The position numbers and the translations under genes were made by a program. The notes beneath the pieces were generated by a model, which saw nothing but the letters and a program-made list of their open reading frames with translations, did not search any database and had not been told where the DNA came from. Shown piece after piece: positions 10,738-21,089 of a DNA stretch of 64,000 nucleotides (position 1 is its first letter; every line of letters begins with the position of its first letter). The stretch comes from Sweltsa coloradensis (taxonomy: Eukaryota > Arthropoda > Insecta > Plecoptera > Chloroperlidae), in assembly GCA_024449915.1 (NCBI GenBank), contig JAMZAV010002038.1:186001-250000 (forward strand), written 5' to 3'.

Positions 10738-11036
10738 ATTGGATATTGGATATTGCTTAACGTCTCATATTTAAGAAACTTGGCTAATCGAGACAAAGGG
10801 GGGGACGTAAGGGATGACGCAGGGGGACAAGGGGTGGACAGGCATGTGTTGGTCAGAACCAGCCACAAGCGTATGGGGAGGGCAGGGGTTACCCCACGTC
10901 GTTTTTTGATCGGATATTGCTTAACGTCATATTTATGCAACTAATGGTTGTCTCCGTCATCATCCGTCATCATCCGTCCATGTTGTCACTGTCGTCGCCG
11001 GCGGAGAGGTAGTCGAAGGGAAGGGGAAAGTCCCGA
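10738..11036 (-). repeat. SINE-A with an internal second stub
   Basis: The body has landmarks up to 'ccccacgtcg', then a second, short ggatattgcttaacgtcatatttatgc stub at about 10912-10937, then the remainder of the body. A young copy seems to have landed inside an older one and been truncated. The end is cut at 'cccgacgagg'. Confidence 0.8.
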
Positions 11037-11037
11037 C

Positions 11038-11520
11038 GAGGAAAAAGTAAGAGGTTCCGTGTCCAGTGGTTGGTGAAGATGTACAACAAGTTCATAGGGG
11101 GGTTAATATTTGCGACTAACCAATTGAGGCCTGCCGGACATTTTTTAAGCCCAGAAAATGGACCTTCAAACAAAAACTCTACTTCATGGACCTGGCAGAC
11201 TTTTAACTCTGGCTGCAGTATCGAGAAGACTGCAGGGGGACCTTTTGGCCATTGGGATGGCGCTCGGAGAAGCGTGAGTGGCGACTCCATCCGGCGATGG
11301 ATGCGCATGCGTGAAGAAGATGATGACCCACCGCCTCCAAAAAATCATGTTGTGCATCTCACAATGTGCCGACAAACGTTGGATGGCTTGAGCATTGGAC
11401 AACGGTCGACGAGTTGAAGACTGCTCGGGCATGTCGTCTCGCGGTTGTACGAAGCATCTGAGGACACGATGCGTCAAGTGTGTTGCTTCCAAAATTTTCA
11501 CACCACGTGGTTTTAAGAAT
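11038..11520 (+). pseudogene. piggyBac transposase, C-terminal fragment
   Basis: Broken frames give VKMYNKFIGG (the block that carries the third catalytic aspartate as MGGVD in intact members; here the D has been lost), then PRKWTFKQKLYFMDLAD and LWLQYREDCRGT. At the end is a cysteine-rich piece CTKHLRTRCVKC. The helices match the 54.5-kb piggyBac (TRKWTLK...CMDLAIVNMWLQHREECRAT) and the tail resembles the C-terminal zinc ribbon. At least three frameshifts are needed. The N-terminal two thirds are missing, replaced at the left by SINE-A. Confidence 0.75.
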
Positions 11521-12030
11521 CATGAAGTAACAAGTAAAAATTAATTTATTTAATGTAATGATTTCAAGAAATGTATTAAAAATATTTCAATTGCATTACA
11601 TCCTAAAACTACACATTTGTATGGCTTCCATTTTTTGGTACTAAACATTAAAATTAATATAAATAAATATATCTTATTTTATTTCTTCCATGAAGGATTC
11701 AGTATTTGTATGTAAAATTTCAAAATAATCTCTGGATCTGAAAGGGGCGGGGTTACTAAAAAACCCTTTGAAAAACCTTACTTCAAATTTGGATATGACA
11801 AAAAACATTCTCACAGAAACGTTAATATTTTAAAAGTGTGTGTGTCATATCGAGCGCAAAGTCGATCAAGATGGATATGACACAGATAAGCGCCAAGGAA
11901 ATGGTATCATCTGATTGAAAGTGGCAAAAACATACATTACTAAAAACACCATTTAGCCAACAATTTTGAACCATACTATTATTTTCCCCATGACAAAAAT
12001 GCCGAATCCGCAAAAAAATAAAAAATTGTC
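11521..12030. other. AT-rich spacer
   Basis: No coding family recognised. Confidence 0.55.
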
Positions 12031-12252
12031 AAATATGGGAAAAAATTTTTTTTAAACTTTGATTAACTGCCACCATAGTGTTTATGCTTGAATTTAAGCA
12101 ATTTTGTCTTCAAATGGTTAGAAAAAATGTATTTCATAGTTTTAACTTGTAAGGCATGCGTAATATTGGCACTTTCTATTGATATGGAACAAAATATCTT
12201 TAAACAAAAATTAGTTCAGAAATTTTTATGCCATATCCACGTGTTAGTACAT

Positions 12253-12853
12253 TGGATTGGATATTGCTTTACGTCTCATATTTATGCTACGTGGCTAATC
12301 GAGACGAAGGGAGGGACGTAAGGGTGACGCGGGGGACAAGGGGTGAACAGGCCTGTGCTGGTCAGAACCACCACAAGCATATGGGGAGGGCAGGGTTCCC
12401 CCACGTCGTGGTCGTCTCCGTCTGTGTCATCATCCGTCAGTGTTTGTCTTTTGTCGTCGCCGTCGGGGGGGGTATTTCAAAGGGAAGGGGTTCCCCGACG
12501 ACGAACCAGATTTTGGATATTGCTTAACGTCTCATATTTATGCAACTTGGCTAACCCGAACGAAGGGAGGGACGTAAGGGACGTCGCGGGGGGGACAAGG
12601 GGTGGACAGGCTTGTGCTGGTCAGAACCAGCCACAAGCATTTGGGTAGGGCTGGGGTTCCCCCACGTCGTGGTCGTCTCCGTCTGTGTCTCTTTCCGTCC
12701 GTGTTGTCATTGTCGTCGCCGTCGTCGGGAGGTAGTCAAAGGGAAGGGGTTCCCCGACGACGAACCAGAGCTCGCCATTAGTTTCAGGGAGTAAAACTCC
12801 CCTATTCACGGGCCAAACCGCGAGAAGGTGTCGAGTTGGAATTTGAAGGCCCG
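12253..12853 (-). repeat. SINE-A tandem dimer with 13-bp target-site duplication
   Basis: A truncated SINE-A (12253-12510) is followed directly by a full one (12512-12853). The pair is flanked by CGTGTTAGTACAT on both sides. The matching unit 2 sequence (cacttgttagtacatg near 13432) is the uninterrupted site. Confidence 0.85.
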
Positions 12854-13708
12854 TGTTAGTACATGAAAATAGGATATGACAAAAATAAACACCAAGATAG
12901 GGTATCGTCTGGTGGACGTGGCACAAACTGACATTGTTAAAACATTGTTTAAGCTTAAATATTAAACCATAATATTTTTTTATTAGCAACAATAAGCATA
13001 ACAATAACACTATAACATCTAACTTCTAAAAAAGGAAAAGTGGATATGATACAAATAAGTACTAGGGTGACGCTGTGTAGATGGCGGTCATAAGGTGCGG
13101 GTCGGCGAGGTCATATCGATGTTACATGATGACTAAGCTCATGGAGTTCATGAGCTTGATGTGTTTGATTTAGATAATCCTCTTCAGTAATTTAAACCAG
13201 TTTTATAAATTTAATGTATATGGGGAAAAAATTGTTATAAACTTTGATTAACTGCCAACATCGTGTTTATGCATGAATTTAAGCAATTTTGTCTTCAAAT
13301 GGTTAGATGAAATGAATTTCATAGTTTTTACTTGTAGGGCATGCGTAGTATTAGCACTTTATATTGATATGGAACAAAAATATCATAAAACGAAAATTGG
13401 TTCAGTACTTATTTGTGCCGTATCCACTTGTTAGTACATGAAAATAGCATATGACACAAATAAGCACCAATATAGGGTATCGTCTGGTGGAGGTGGCACA
13501 AACTGACATTGTTAAAACACTGTTTAAGCTTAAATATTTAACCATATCATTTTTTTATTAAAAACAAAGAGCACAACAATAACACTAAAACATCTAACTT
13601 CAAAGAAACGAAATGTAGATATGACACAAATAAGTACTAGGGTGTAGCTGTGTAGATGGCAGGCATTAGGTGCGGGTCGGCGACGACATATCGATGTTAC
13701 ATGATGAT

Positions 13709-14056
13709 TGATTTGATTGGATTGGATTGGATATTGCCTAACGTCTCATATTTATGCAACTTGGCTAATCGAGACTAAGGGAGGGACGTAAGGGGAGACG
13801 TGGGGGGACAAGGGGTGGACAGGCCTGTGCGGGTTAGAACCAGCCACAAGCGTATGGGGAGGGCAGGGGTTCCCCCACATCGTGGTCGTCTCCGTCTGTG
13901 TCATCATCCGTCCGTGTTGTCATTGTCGTCGCCGTCGGGGAGGTAGTCAAAGGGAAGGGGAAAGTTCCCCGACGACGATTCAGAGCTCGCCATTAGTTTC
14001 AGGGAGAAAAACTCCCCTTATCACGGGCCAAACCACAAGAAGGTTGCGAGTTGGAA
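13709..14056 (-). repeat. SINE-A, full length
   Basis: It starts with a (gatt)-rich end and terminates at gagttggaatttgatgg. Comparison with unit 1 (13115-13150) shows the empty site, so both boundaries are set to within a few bases. Confidence 0.9.
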
Positions 14057-14189
14057 TTTGATGGCATAAGCACATGAACTCCAAGATGTGCTTGATTTAG
14101 GTTATCCTCTTCACTAATTTAAACCAGTTTTATAAATAAGATGTATAATTCTATTTAACAACAACAACAAAAATAGCACAGAAACCAGC

Positions 14190-15100
14190 ACAACTATAGT
14201 GTGTCAAGCCTCTAATCTCACACTGAACAGAAAGCAAACTCCGACCAAACATAAACTACACAACTTATGTGGACAGAATAGACGGAGAACAACACTGAGA
14301 TCACAAACACTTTACTGAGTAGCAACAAAACCTTTAAGTCTCGACAGAACAGACATCCTCTTAAAGATAACAGACTAACTGAACACATTCAGCATAAACA
14401 GAAGCCAAAGCCATGTGCTGTAGAGTCCGAACAAGAGCGGAACTAAGAGCAGAAAAAAGCACAGCACATAAACCGTGTCAAGGCACTAATCTCACATTGA
14501 ACAGAACATAGCACTGTCTGAAAATGAACTCCTCAGGCTGCACGGACAGAACAGACAGAGCACAACACTGAGATGACGAAGCAGGACAGAATAAAGAGAG
14601 AACTAAACTTTCCTGTCTGGACAGAACAGACAACCTCCTAAAGAGAACAAACATTAAACAGAATGATGAATGAGAACGAGGACACAGCAAGAACTTGAAC
14701 AGCAACACATACAGCAGCAACAGAAGCTAACTCTGTGTACCGTGGAGGCCCAATGTGACCAGAGAAAAGAACGCGGACGAAACACGTCCGCCTGGGACAA
14801 GAACAACAGACCGACTGCGAGGCGAGGCTCTCTGCTGTGCTGTGCTGTGAGCGTGCAGATAGTAGCCAAAAGGTGCGGGGCGGCGAGGTCATTTTGAACT
14901 GCACAGAAGGTGCATTGACGTTTTTCAAAAAGTGTTGATGACAGTGGCGCATGTGCTTTTAGATGTGTAATTAATTGGTAGTGAGTAATAAATGAAGATA
15001 TGTAGTGAGGCTCATCGTGACACTATATTGTCGCAAATCTCACATTTTCAGGGATTTTTCTTTTACTATGGACCAATTGTAACATGGTGCATTTCACATC
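14190..15100. repeat. DR2 dispersed repeat, longest copy
   Basis: It includes a head duplicated in tandem with a period near 277 bp ('gtgtcaag.c.ctaatctcacactgaac' at 14199 and 14477), two 'ctggacagaacagacaacctcc'-like segments, the GC-rich core at 14873-14892, and the tail 'tgtagtgaggctcatcgtgac...tcacattttcaggga'. An open stretch on the minus strand is shared with other copies, but shared ancestry explains that. No terminal repeats or transposase. Class unknown. Confidence 0.8.
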
Positions 15101-15570
15101 AAAAGCAATACTTGCAAATAGATACAGTGGCCATGCAATTGATCGCCAGTTGGCATTGCCTCGTCTGCATTCTGTTTGGATATGTTCATAAGTCAGCCAT
15201 TTTTATCGAGGCGCAACCAACCTCTTCCAAACTCTTTCAAAATCGCATAGATAACAATGCCACATGAGCTCTTAGAGGTGTAATTTATTGTGGATGAGGG
15301 AAATTTGTATGTGTAGCGTAGTTTATCGACACGGTACAATATTGTCGCAATTTTGCCTTAAGCATTGGTTTGCCTGTTTTAAGGGATGAATCATCTCTCT
15401 CTATATATATAATATATAAAAAGTATTCCATTATTACGGGAATAATCTTAGCTAGGCCTATCCGATAGCCCTATAATAAATGACATTTTGCGTCTTAAAT
15501 TTTTTTAAATTTTTTTGGATATTTCTTAACCAATAAAAAAATTGTACAGCAGTTGCCCAAAATTAGTAGA
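15101..15570. other. Spacer without recognised gene
   Basis: AT-rich, with a short (ct/ta)n stretch near 15395-15420. Confidence 0.55.
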
Positions 15571-15573
15571 TTT

Positions 15574-15838
15574 TTGATTGGATATTGCTTATCGTCTCAT
15601 ATTTATGCAACTTGGCTAATCGAGACGCAGGGATGGACGTAAGGGATGACGCGGGGGGACAAGAGGTGGACATGCTTGTGCTGGTCAGAACCAGCCACAA
15701 GCATATGGGGAGGGCAGCAGTTCCCAAACGTCGTGGTTGTCTCCGTCAGTGTCATTATCCGTCCGTGTTGTCATTGTCGTCGCCGTCGGGGAGATAGTCA
15801 AAGGGAAGAGGAAGTTCCCCGACGACGACCCAGAGCGC
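15574..15838 (-). repeat. SINE-A
   Basis: Landmarks run from ggatattgcttatcgtctc through agttccccgacgacgaccc. The last ~90 bp of the full-length form are missing. Confidence 0.88.
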
Positions 15839-16269
15839 ACTGCAGCGCCAAAGCCAAAGTTTGGGAGAGTACGATTCCAGAGCTGCAAGCCCCTGTAGTT
15901 ATGTTTGTGTTTGCCTGCACAATGATTTATAGGCTCGATCTTGTTACAAGGAAACAACATGTGCAAACCTTGTGGGTTGTTTCAGATCTAAGATGCCGCC
16001 CCTCCGACAGCCTCGAAGCCTAAAAGACTTGGCAACGCTCTTAGTCGCTACGATGGTGTTCGATTCGTGTGTCGACATCGAGGTGTCGGCGCCGAATCAA
16101 GCAGATCCATGGACTTACTTGCATGACAAAAGGCGAAACTTCAACAGTTAATGCGGGGCAATATTCCGCAGCTTTGTAATTTTGACGTAATTGAAGTTCT
16201 GAGGCAGTATTCGTGCTCATGACTCAAAAGACAAGAGCCGCATATGCCCAGGTGGTTCAACATTTTCAA
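15839..16269 (+). other. Unrecognised ORF-like segment
   Basis: From an ATG at 15992 a frame reads PPLRQPRSLKDLATLLVATM and stops at 16151. An overlapping frame continues with RGNIPQLCNFDVIEVLRQY. The composition and leucine spacing resemble a helical repeat or SOCS/F-box-like end, but I cannot assign a family. It is bounded by SINE-A and an NL1 element, so it may be a host-derived or transposon relic. Confidence 0.25.
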
Positions 16270-17395
16270 GTAAGTTAGTTATTGGGGTTTAAGGGCACAA
16301 AACAGTAAAGTTATCAGTGCCCATCGAATTTTCTGATTGGTAAATATGAATTTCAAATTGAATTTAAAAGGCTTACTTTACGTAAGAAATTAATAACATT
16401 ATCGCTTGTCGTGGAGTTGTCTGACAACATTTCTTTGAGGGAAGGTTTTAATTTAAAATCTTTTCTATCACTACTATATTTTGTACAGGTTTCTAAAACG
16501 TGTTTTATACTTAAAACTTCGCCACACTCATCACAAATGGGACGATCTTCACCTCTTAGAAGATATCCGTGAGTAAAGTATGTATGCCCGATTATTAAAC
16601 GAGCCAGAACCACTTCTTCACGGCGAGAGGAGCGACATGAAGAGATCCAGGCTGCCGTGCTATTCTTGATTTGGCGCAATTTATTGTTTCTATCTTGTTC
16701 CAGGAATATTGCCATTGCTCTTTAAGCTTTTGTTTACAAAATTTTTTTTAAAATCTGAAGGTATGATTAGCTGACAGTCTATGCTGTCCTTTTCGCATGC
16801 TGAATTTGCACATTTGTCTGCTACTTCGTTACCTAAGATCCCGCAATGTCCAGGGACCCAACAAAATATTACAGACTTTTGTTTATAGAAAAGATTTGTA
16901 AGTATAATCTGAATCATGTGAATTATGGGATGACTTGGATAAATTTCAGACATTGCTTCCAGGGAACTCAAAGAGTCTGTGCAGAATAGAAACTTTGATT
17001 CGTTACTCCTTTGGACATAAAGTAGGCTATGAAGTAATGCAAAAAGTTGAGCATTTTACACACTTAACATTGGGTGGAGGTGGAAAGTGAAGTTACCTGC
17101 ATCAGTAGTATAAGCACAAACAACCGAATCACCCATTCTAGAGCCATCTGTAAAGATGCAGCTATAGTCATGAAAATGAGAACGTATTTCTTGAAATAAT
17201 GCTTGGAATTGAGTGTTGGATGTAAGACCCTTTGTGTATCGAGACAGTTTGGTGATGCAAGTCGGTTTGCGGAACGTCCATGGTGGAATTGAACCATACG
17301 ACGTTATGAAGGCTAAAGGTGATGTTATGTGCAATTTCTCCAACAGCTCAAGCGAACGAATGCCTACTGGTCTAATTGCTTTCGGACGTAAGAAA
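16270..17395 (-). mobile_element. NL1 non-LTR retrotransposon, RNase H to 3' end
   Basis: The longest NL1 copy. From high to low coordinates it reads a connection region (RSLELLEKLHITSP), then the RNase H domain. That has IFTDGSR (first catalytic D), a degenerate second site (NAQLFALL where E is expected), CTDSLSSLEA (third D) and FCWVPGHCGILGNEVADKC (fourth D). It then has the SRREEVVLARL zinc-knuckle-like C-terminus and a 3' UTR ending in the ctaa-type tail. RNase H places it with I/R1/Nimb-type elements rather than Jockey or CR1. One stop lies at the LHPMLSV junction and frames shift near 16715. The reverse transcriptase is absent because of 5' truncation at about 17395. Confidence 0.85.
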
Positions 17396-17607
17396 TAACG
17401 AACGAAGCACAAAGCAGAACAAGACTCTGATGAAAAAGAGGAGGTCGACGACGGCCCGTCAGGGTTTATTTTAACCAGACAATTCGAACTAGGCATACCA
17501 GACCTACTTACCAAGGATCATGTACCCCTTCGGGATTTAACATACAGTTCGGTGAAAGTGAAACCATTACCGCCACACAAATGCAAGCGGAAGCACAAGC
17601 TCTTCCC
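17396..17607 (+). pseudogene. Unrecognised ORF fragment upstream of ORF1-like copy A
   Basis: A frame from the stop at about 17396 to the stop after 17683 reads an acidic start (DSDEKEEVDD), GFILTRQFELGIPDLL and a basic end (KCKRKHKLFPRK), then runs into the shared unit. It occupies the same relative position as the different acidic ORF at 22.46-22.95 kb. Family unknown. Confidence 0.35.
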
Positions 17608-18846
17608 GCGCAAGGCAGCCGCCGTTGTTTTCTTGATGGCCGGCAGCAGAACACGCACACACGATTTGCAGCTTGTTCCAACGTAAGGCCTAGGGCTAGT
17701 TGTAATATAGAATTCTTGGTTTGTTCTACTGATTCTACCTTTGGATTTATAATGGTGGCTCTACGGTTACTCCTACTACAACTAGGCTAGGCCTTTTCAG
17801 GAGTACCGCCTAGCCTACAAGAAAAATGGCAGCACCCAAATTCCATATAGCGGTGATATTTGCTATTTGGGAGATAGCTGGACATGACTGCGCTACTCGA
17901 AACAAAATAAAAACGTTCCTGGAAAATCATGACGAACTGGGTGTCTTGCCTGAGCAAGTAACGGAAATTCTAAACTCTTCAATAACGAATAACCTAATTG
18001 CACAATTCAAAAATACTAGAAGTCATTGTTCCGGGTATGCGATAATCAATTGATTAGACTGCTCCGGAACAATCATGACGCAAACGAATGGACAGACTAC
18101 GTGCGCGAGGTATTGGCAGGGGAACTCGGCACATTCCGACGCCAGCATTGACGAAGAAAGGGCCCTTCCCCAAATACCAGCCGAAGAGCCCCAAAAAAGC
18201 AGAAGAAACCCTACAGATCTTTAAAAGTAGTGAATGATACAAGCAATAACAACCTGTATAAGATCAAGAACGTCATCCGAAGATGCGAAAATTTGCGCTG
18301 GAAGAATATGCATATATCGCTTCAATGTACATCTACGTACTTTGAAAAGCATGTACGAGACGACGAAAAAGATCTAGACTCATTTCTTAAAGAAGGAGAG
18401 GACGGAATATTGGAAATTCCGTTGGAATATCAATGGGGAGCCATATACCAAAGCAGGAACTCATTTCTCACAAACATGCAATTTGTTTCAACAGCCATGT
18501 TTGACGAACAAACAAAGGAATATTGTCAACAACGGCTTAGTTACTTCGAGGATGAGTATAAAGCGCACACAAGACAAACAAGGCTGGCTAGGTGATAACT
18601 TCAAGCTAGATGGATGGCAAGGGAGGAAATACGTTAAGTTTAACGGATATTCCAGATACTAGGATGGAATTTCGCCATAACGTAATGGAGTCAGGAGCAT
18701 ACAATATTGGGTAGTTCGATGCTACGGTCGAGTACGTCCGAGACCCATCAGAATACCAATCACCCCCCGTTACTGCCTGGCGAGGGCCTCGTCGACAGTC
18801 CGACCACGTCCGTCAAGCCTACAAAGTCGGCGTCAGGAGACGAATT
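17608..18846 (+). pseudogene. ORF1-like unit, copy A (unrecognised reverse-transcribing element?)
   Basis: An untranslated leader of about 215 bp (17608-17825) precedes an ATG at 17826 that opens MAAPKFHIAVIFAIWEI. A one-base deletion near 18027 relative to copy B breaks the frame at 18053. The frame resumes at 18230-18595 with NLRWKNMHISLQCTS and EIPLEYQWGAIYQSRNSF. A Ser/Thr/Pro-rich tail runs to 18846, where SINE-A interrupts. After the SINE a short stretch ends in a basic KKPR just before a stop. No zinc knuckle or known Gag motif is visible. It could be a nucleocapsid-like ORF1 of a reverse-transcribing element, given the RNase H at 20.1-20.8 kb, or an unrelated repeat ORF. Homology with copy B spans to about 18568. 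Confidence 0.5.
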
Positions 18847-19190
18847 TTGGATTGAATATTGCTTAACGTCTCATATTTATGCAACTTGGCTAATCGAGAC
18901 GAAGGGAGGGACGTAAGGGATGACGCGGGGGGACAAGGGATGGACAGGCCTGTGCTGGTCAGAACCAGCCACAAGCATATGGGGAGGGCAGGTGATCCCC
19001 CACGTCGTGGTCGTCTCCGTCTGTGTCATCATCCGTCCGTGTTGTCTTTGTCGTCGCCGTCGGGGTGGTAGTCAAAGGGAAGGGGTTCCCCGACGATGAC
19101 CCAGAGCTCGCCATTAGTTTCAGGGAGTGAAACTCCCCTATTCACGGGCCAAACCGCGAGAAGGTGTCGAGTTGGAATTTGAAGGCCCCC
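18847..19190 (-). repeat. SINE-A, near full length
   Basis: Landmarks run from ggattgaatattgcttaacgtctc to gagttggaatttgaaggccc. It interrupts the tail of the copy A ORF. Confidence 0.9.
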
Positions 19191-19325
19191 GAACTCCCAA
19201 CCGACACTTAAAAAACCTCGATTTGAATAACCCAAAGAACAAGATTGAGCCCAAGCCATTGTATCTGAGTTTTTTTATTTAATGATCGTCTATCTTTGCT
19301 AATCAGCATAGCAAGTATAGCATAA

Positions 19326-19989
19326 TTGGATGAGCGTAGCGAGCAAAGAGAAGATTCCATTCTACTTCACTGGAGAAAAAATTCCGGAATGTTTTTTTTT
19401 CTTTCTTTCTGTATTTTTGTCTGTTTGTCCACACAATTCCGGCTAAACCGATACTCCGATTGCGATGAAATTTTATGGAGGCCTTCGAAATCTCTGAACT
19501 TAGAACGATTTTTAACAAAATTCTTCGATTTATAAGACTTACATGCTTTGTCCGATTGTAATAAATTTTTCACAGAACCTTTATTTTATGAATTGATATA
19601 TTCGTGTGAAATTTGAGCGTTATCGAAAGATAAATGTCTTTAAAAAATCGCAATTTTACGACTTATTTCGATTTTTTAAATTTCTTTGGCTTATAGCCCC
19701 TACATGCTCTATCCGATCGTAATGATTTTTTCACAGAAACTTAATTTTAAGAATTTATATATTCGTGTGAAATCTGAGCGCTATCAAATAATTATTTCTT
19801 ATGAAAATTGCAATTTTACGATTTCTTTTTTTTTTAATTACAATTGATTAAAAATTTAAAAATTAAAGTTATTTTTTTATTTAATTTAATTTAATTTTAA
19901 AAAATTCAACTAAGATATTATTTTTTCACAGAACAACAGAAAATCCGCATAACACATGGCAGCTCAATGTACCAATTACGCTCATCCAA
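19326..19989. mobile_element. Candidate element with 13-bp inverted ends and an internal duplication
   Basis: TTGGATGAGCGTA (19326-19338) is inverted at 19977-19989. The interior holds two diverged copies of a ~160-bp block (landmarks 'acatgctttgtccgattgtaat' and 'acatgctctatccgatcgtaat', then 'atattcgtgtgaaat.tgagcg.tatc'). It also has the invertebrate-common string 'gtctgtttgtccacacaattccggctaaaccgat'. No ORF. It separates ORF1-like copy A from the RNase H relic. Confidence 0.45.
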
Positions 19990-20084
19990 CAACGCGGCGG
20001 GACTTAAGAGTTTTCCTAGTATATAGCATAGTATAGCATAGCAAGTAAGAGTAGAGCAGCAGTAAGTAAGAGCAAGTAATCAAA

Positions 20085-20821
20085 CACGGCTGCAGGAGTA
20101 TCCAATTAAGGGAGCAAAGCTACGAGCTAAGCTAAGAGAATGGTGTCGACATGTAGAAAAGGGCTCCGAAAAAGACATAGAACGTATCGTCGGCTACATA
20201 ACCTGGCTATCCTACAACTTAAGATGGCCGATGTTCCTGGCTTACAATGTCAGAATACGTAAAGTGGACTACCTGACTGAGTTCCTTCAAAACGCAGAAC
20301 CGGAGACACCGCGACCCATGCGGGACCAACCAGCAAAATTCATCTTATACACCGACGCCACACCAACTTCGGTGGCGGCGGTCAATGTAACCCTACAAAC
20401 AGCATGGGCCCAGGGCTTCAACAGGGTCGCTGAAATCTCATACGCCGAAGGTCTGGCCGGATTACTCGGACTTAAATGGCTACTGTCAGAATCTAACATG
20501 CCCTACCATGCAATACTACGCATGGACAATACTTCAGCGGTGTATTCAATCAAGAAAGGAACTGGACTTCTCTTCCAGGACGCAACTGCAAGGCAGTTGT
20601 ATTGGGACATCTTTCGATCTTACCCGGATTGCACATTCGAAACACAATGGATCCAAACGACCAGCAACCTGGCGGACGGCCCATCCCGCCAAGTATGGCG
20701 AACCATCCATGACGAGCTGGGCCGCCTCGAGGACGACGACCCAAGCGACATTGATTTGCAACCAATTGTATCCTTTCAGGAATGTAACTTGACAATGTAT
20801 TTTCCTATATTTTATAAATGA
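20085..20821 (+). pseudogene. RT connection region plus RNase H of a reverse-transcribing element
   Basis: The open frame from about 20090 to the stop at 20819 has a thumb/connection-like stretch (ERIVGYITWLSYNLRWPMF), then an RNase H domain with all four acidic residues. Counting from the ATG at 20231, these are D42 in YTDATPTS, E73 in SYAEG, D99 in RMDNTSAVY and D149 in NLADGPSR. DNTSAV and AD.PSR are typical of DIRS-like, Ty3-like and para-retroviral RNase H; DATPT at the first site is unusual for Ty3. The polymerase fingers and palm are missing. The uninterrupted frame makes this the best-preserved catalytic fragment here. The exact clade is undecided. Confidence 0.65.
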
Positions 20822-21089
20822 ATGAATTGAAAGGGACCAAAATTAGGCCCCGGTTCTCCACTCGCCTGGGTCCTGCGGACAGTACCTACTCTCAGACACA
20901 GGCTCACTATATAACCGGGCGTGTGTTTGGCGGAAGTTGCCAGCCCAATGCAGAATCACGGTGAGGGGAGAACCCCTACTACTACGTTATAAGTTCAGTG
21001 TAATAAATCGCGTGTGAAAAGTGCTCTTCGGCCTAATCGGAGGTATGGTCTGTAGTAGGCCTCGACACAGGTGCCGCGATCTTCGCCGG
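20822..21089 (+). other. Possible terminal/regulatory region after the RNase H ORF
   Basis: It has a TATA-like CACTATATAACC at about 20907 and AATAAA at about 21002, in a GC-richer stretch (gaacccctactactacgtt). That is the arrangement expected for an LTR or a 3' region. No matching second copy was seen, so an LTR is unproven. Confidence 0.3.

Larger units (their letters stand above)
12031..14145. repeat. Tandemly duplicated ~570-bp unit, each copy split by a SINE
   Basis: Unit 1 is 12031-12252 plus 12854-13210. Unit 2 is 13211-13708 plus about 14057-14145. Shared strings include 'ttgattaactgcca', 'caattttgtcttcaaatggttag', 'tagggtatcgtctggtgga', 'aaataagtactagggtg' and 'aatttaaaccagttttataaat'. 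A fragment of the DR2 core (gtgcgggtcggcga) lies inside each unit. Unit 1 is broken by a SINE-A dimer and unit 2 by a single SINE-A at a different place. No coding sequence. Confidence 0.85.

Noticed and set aside
20822..21089. A full LTR after the RNase H ORF
   Set aside because: TATA-like and AATAAA signals are present, but no second copy or complementary ends were found, so it was kept only as a low-confidence region.
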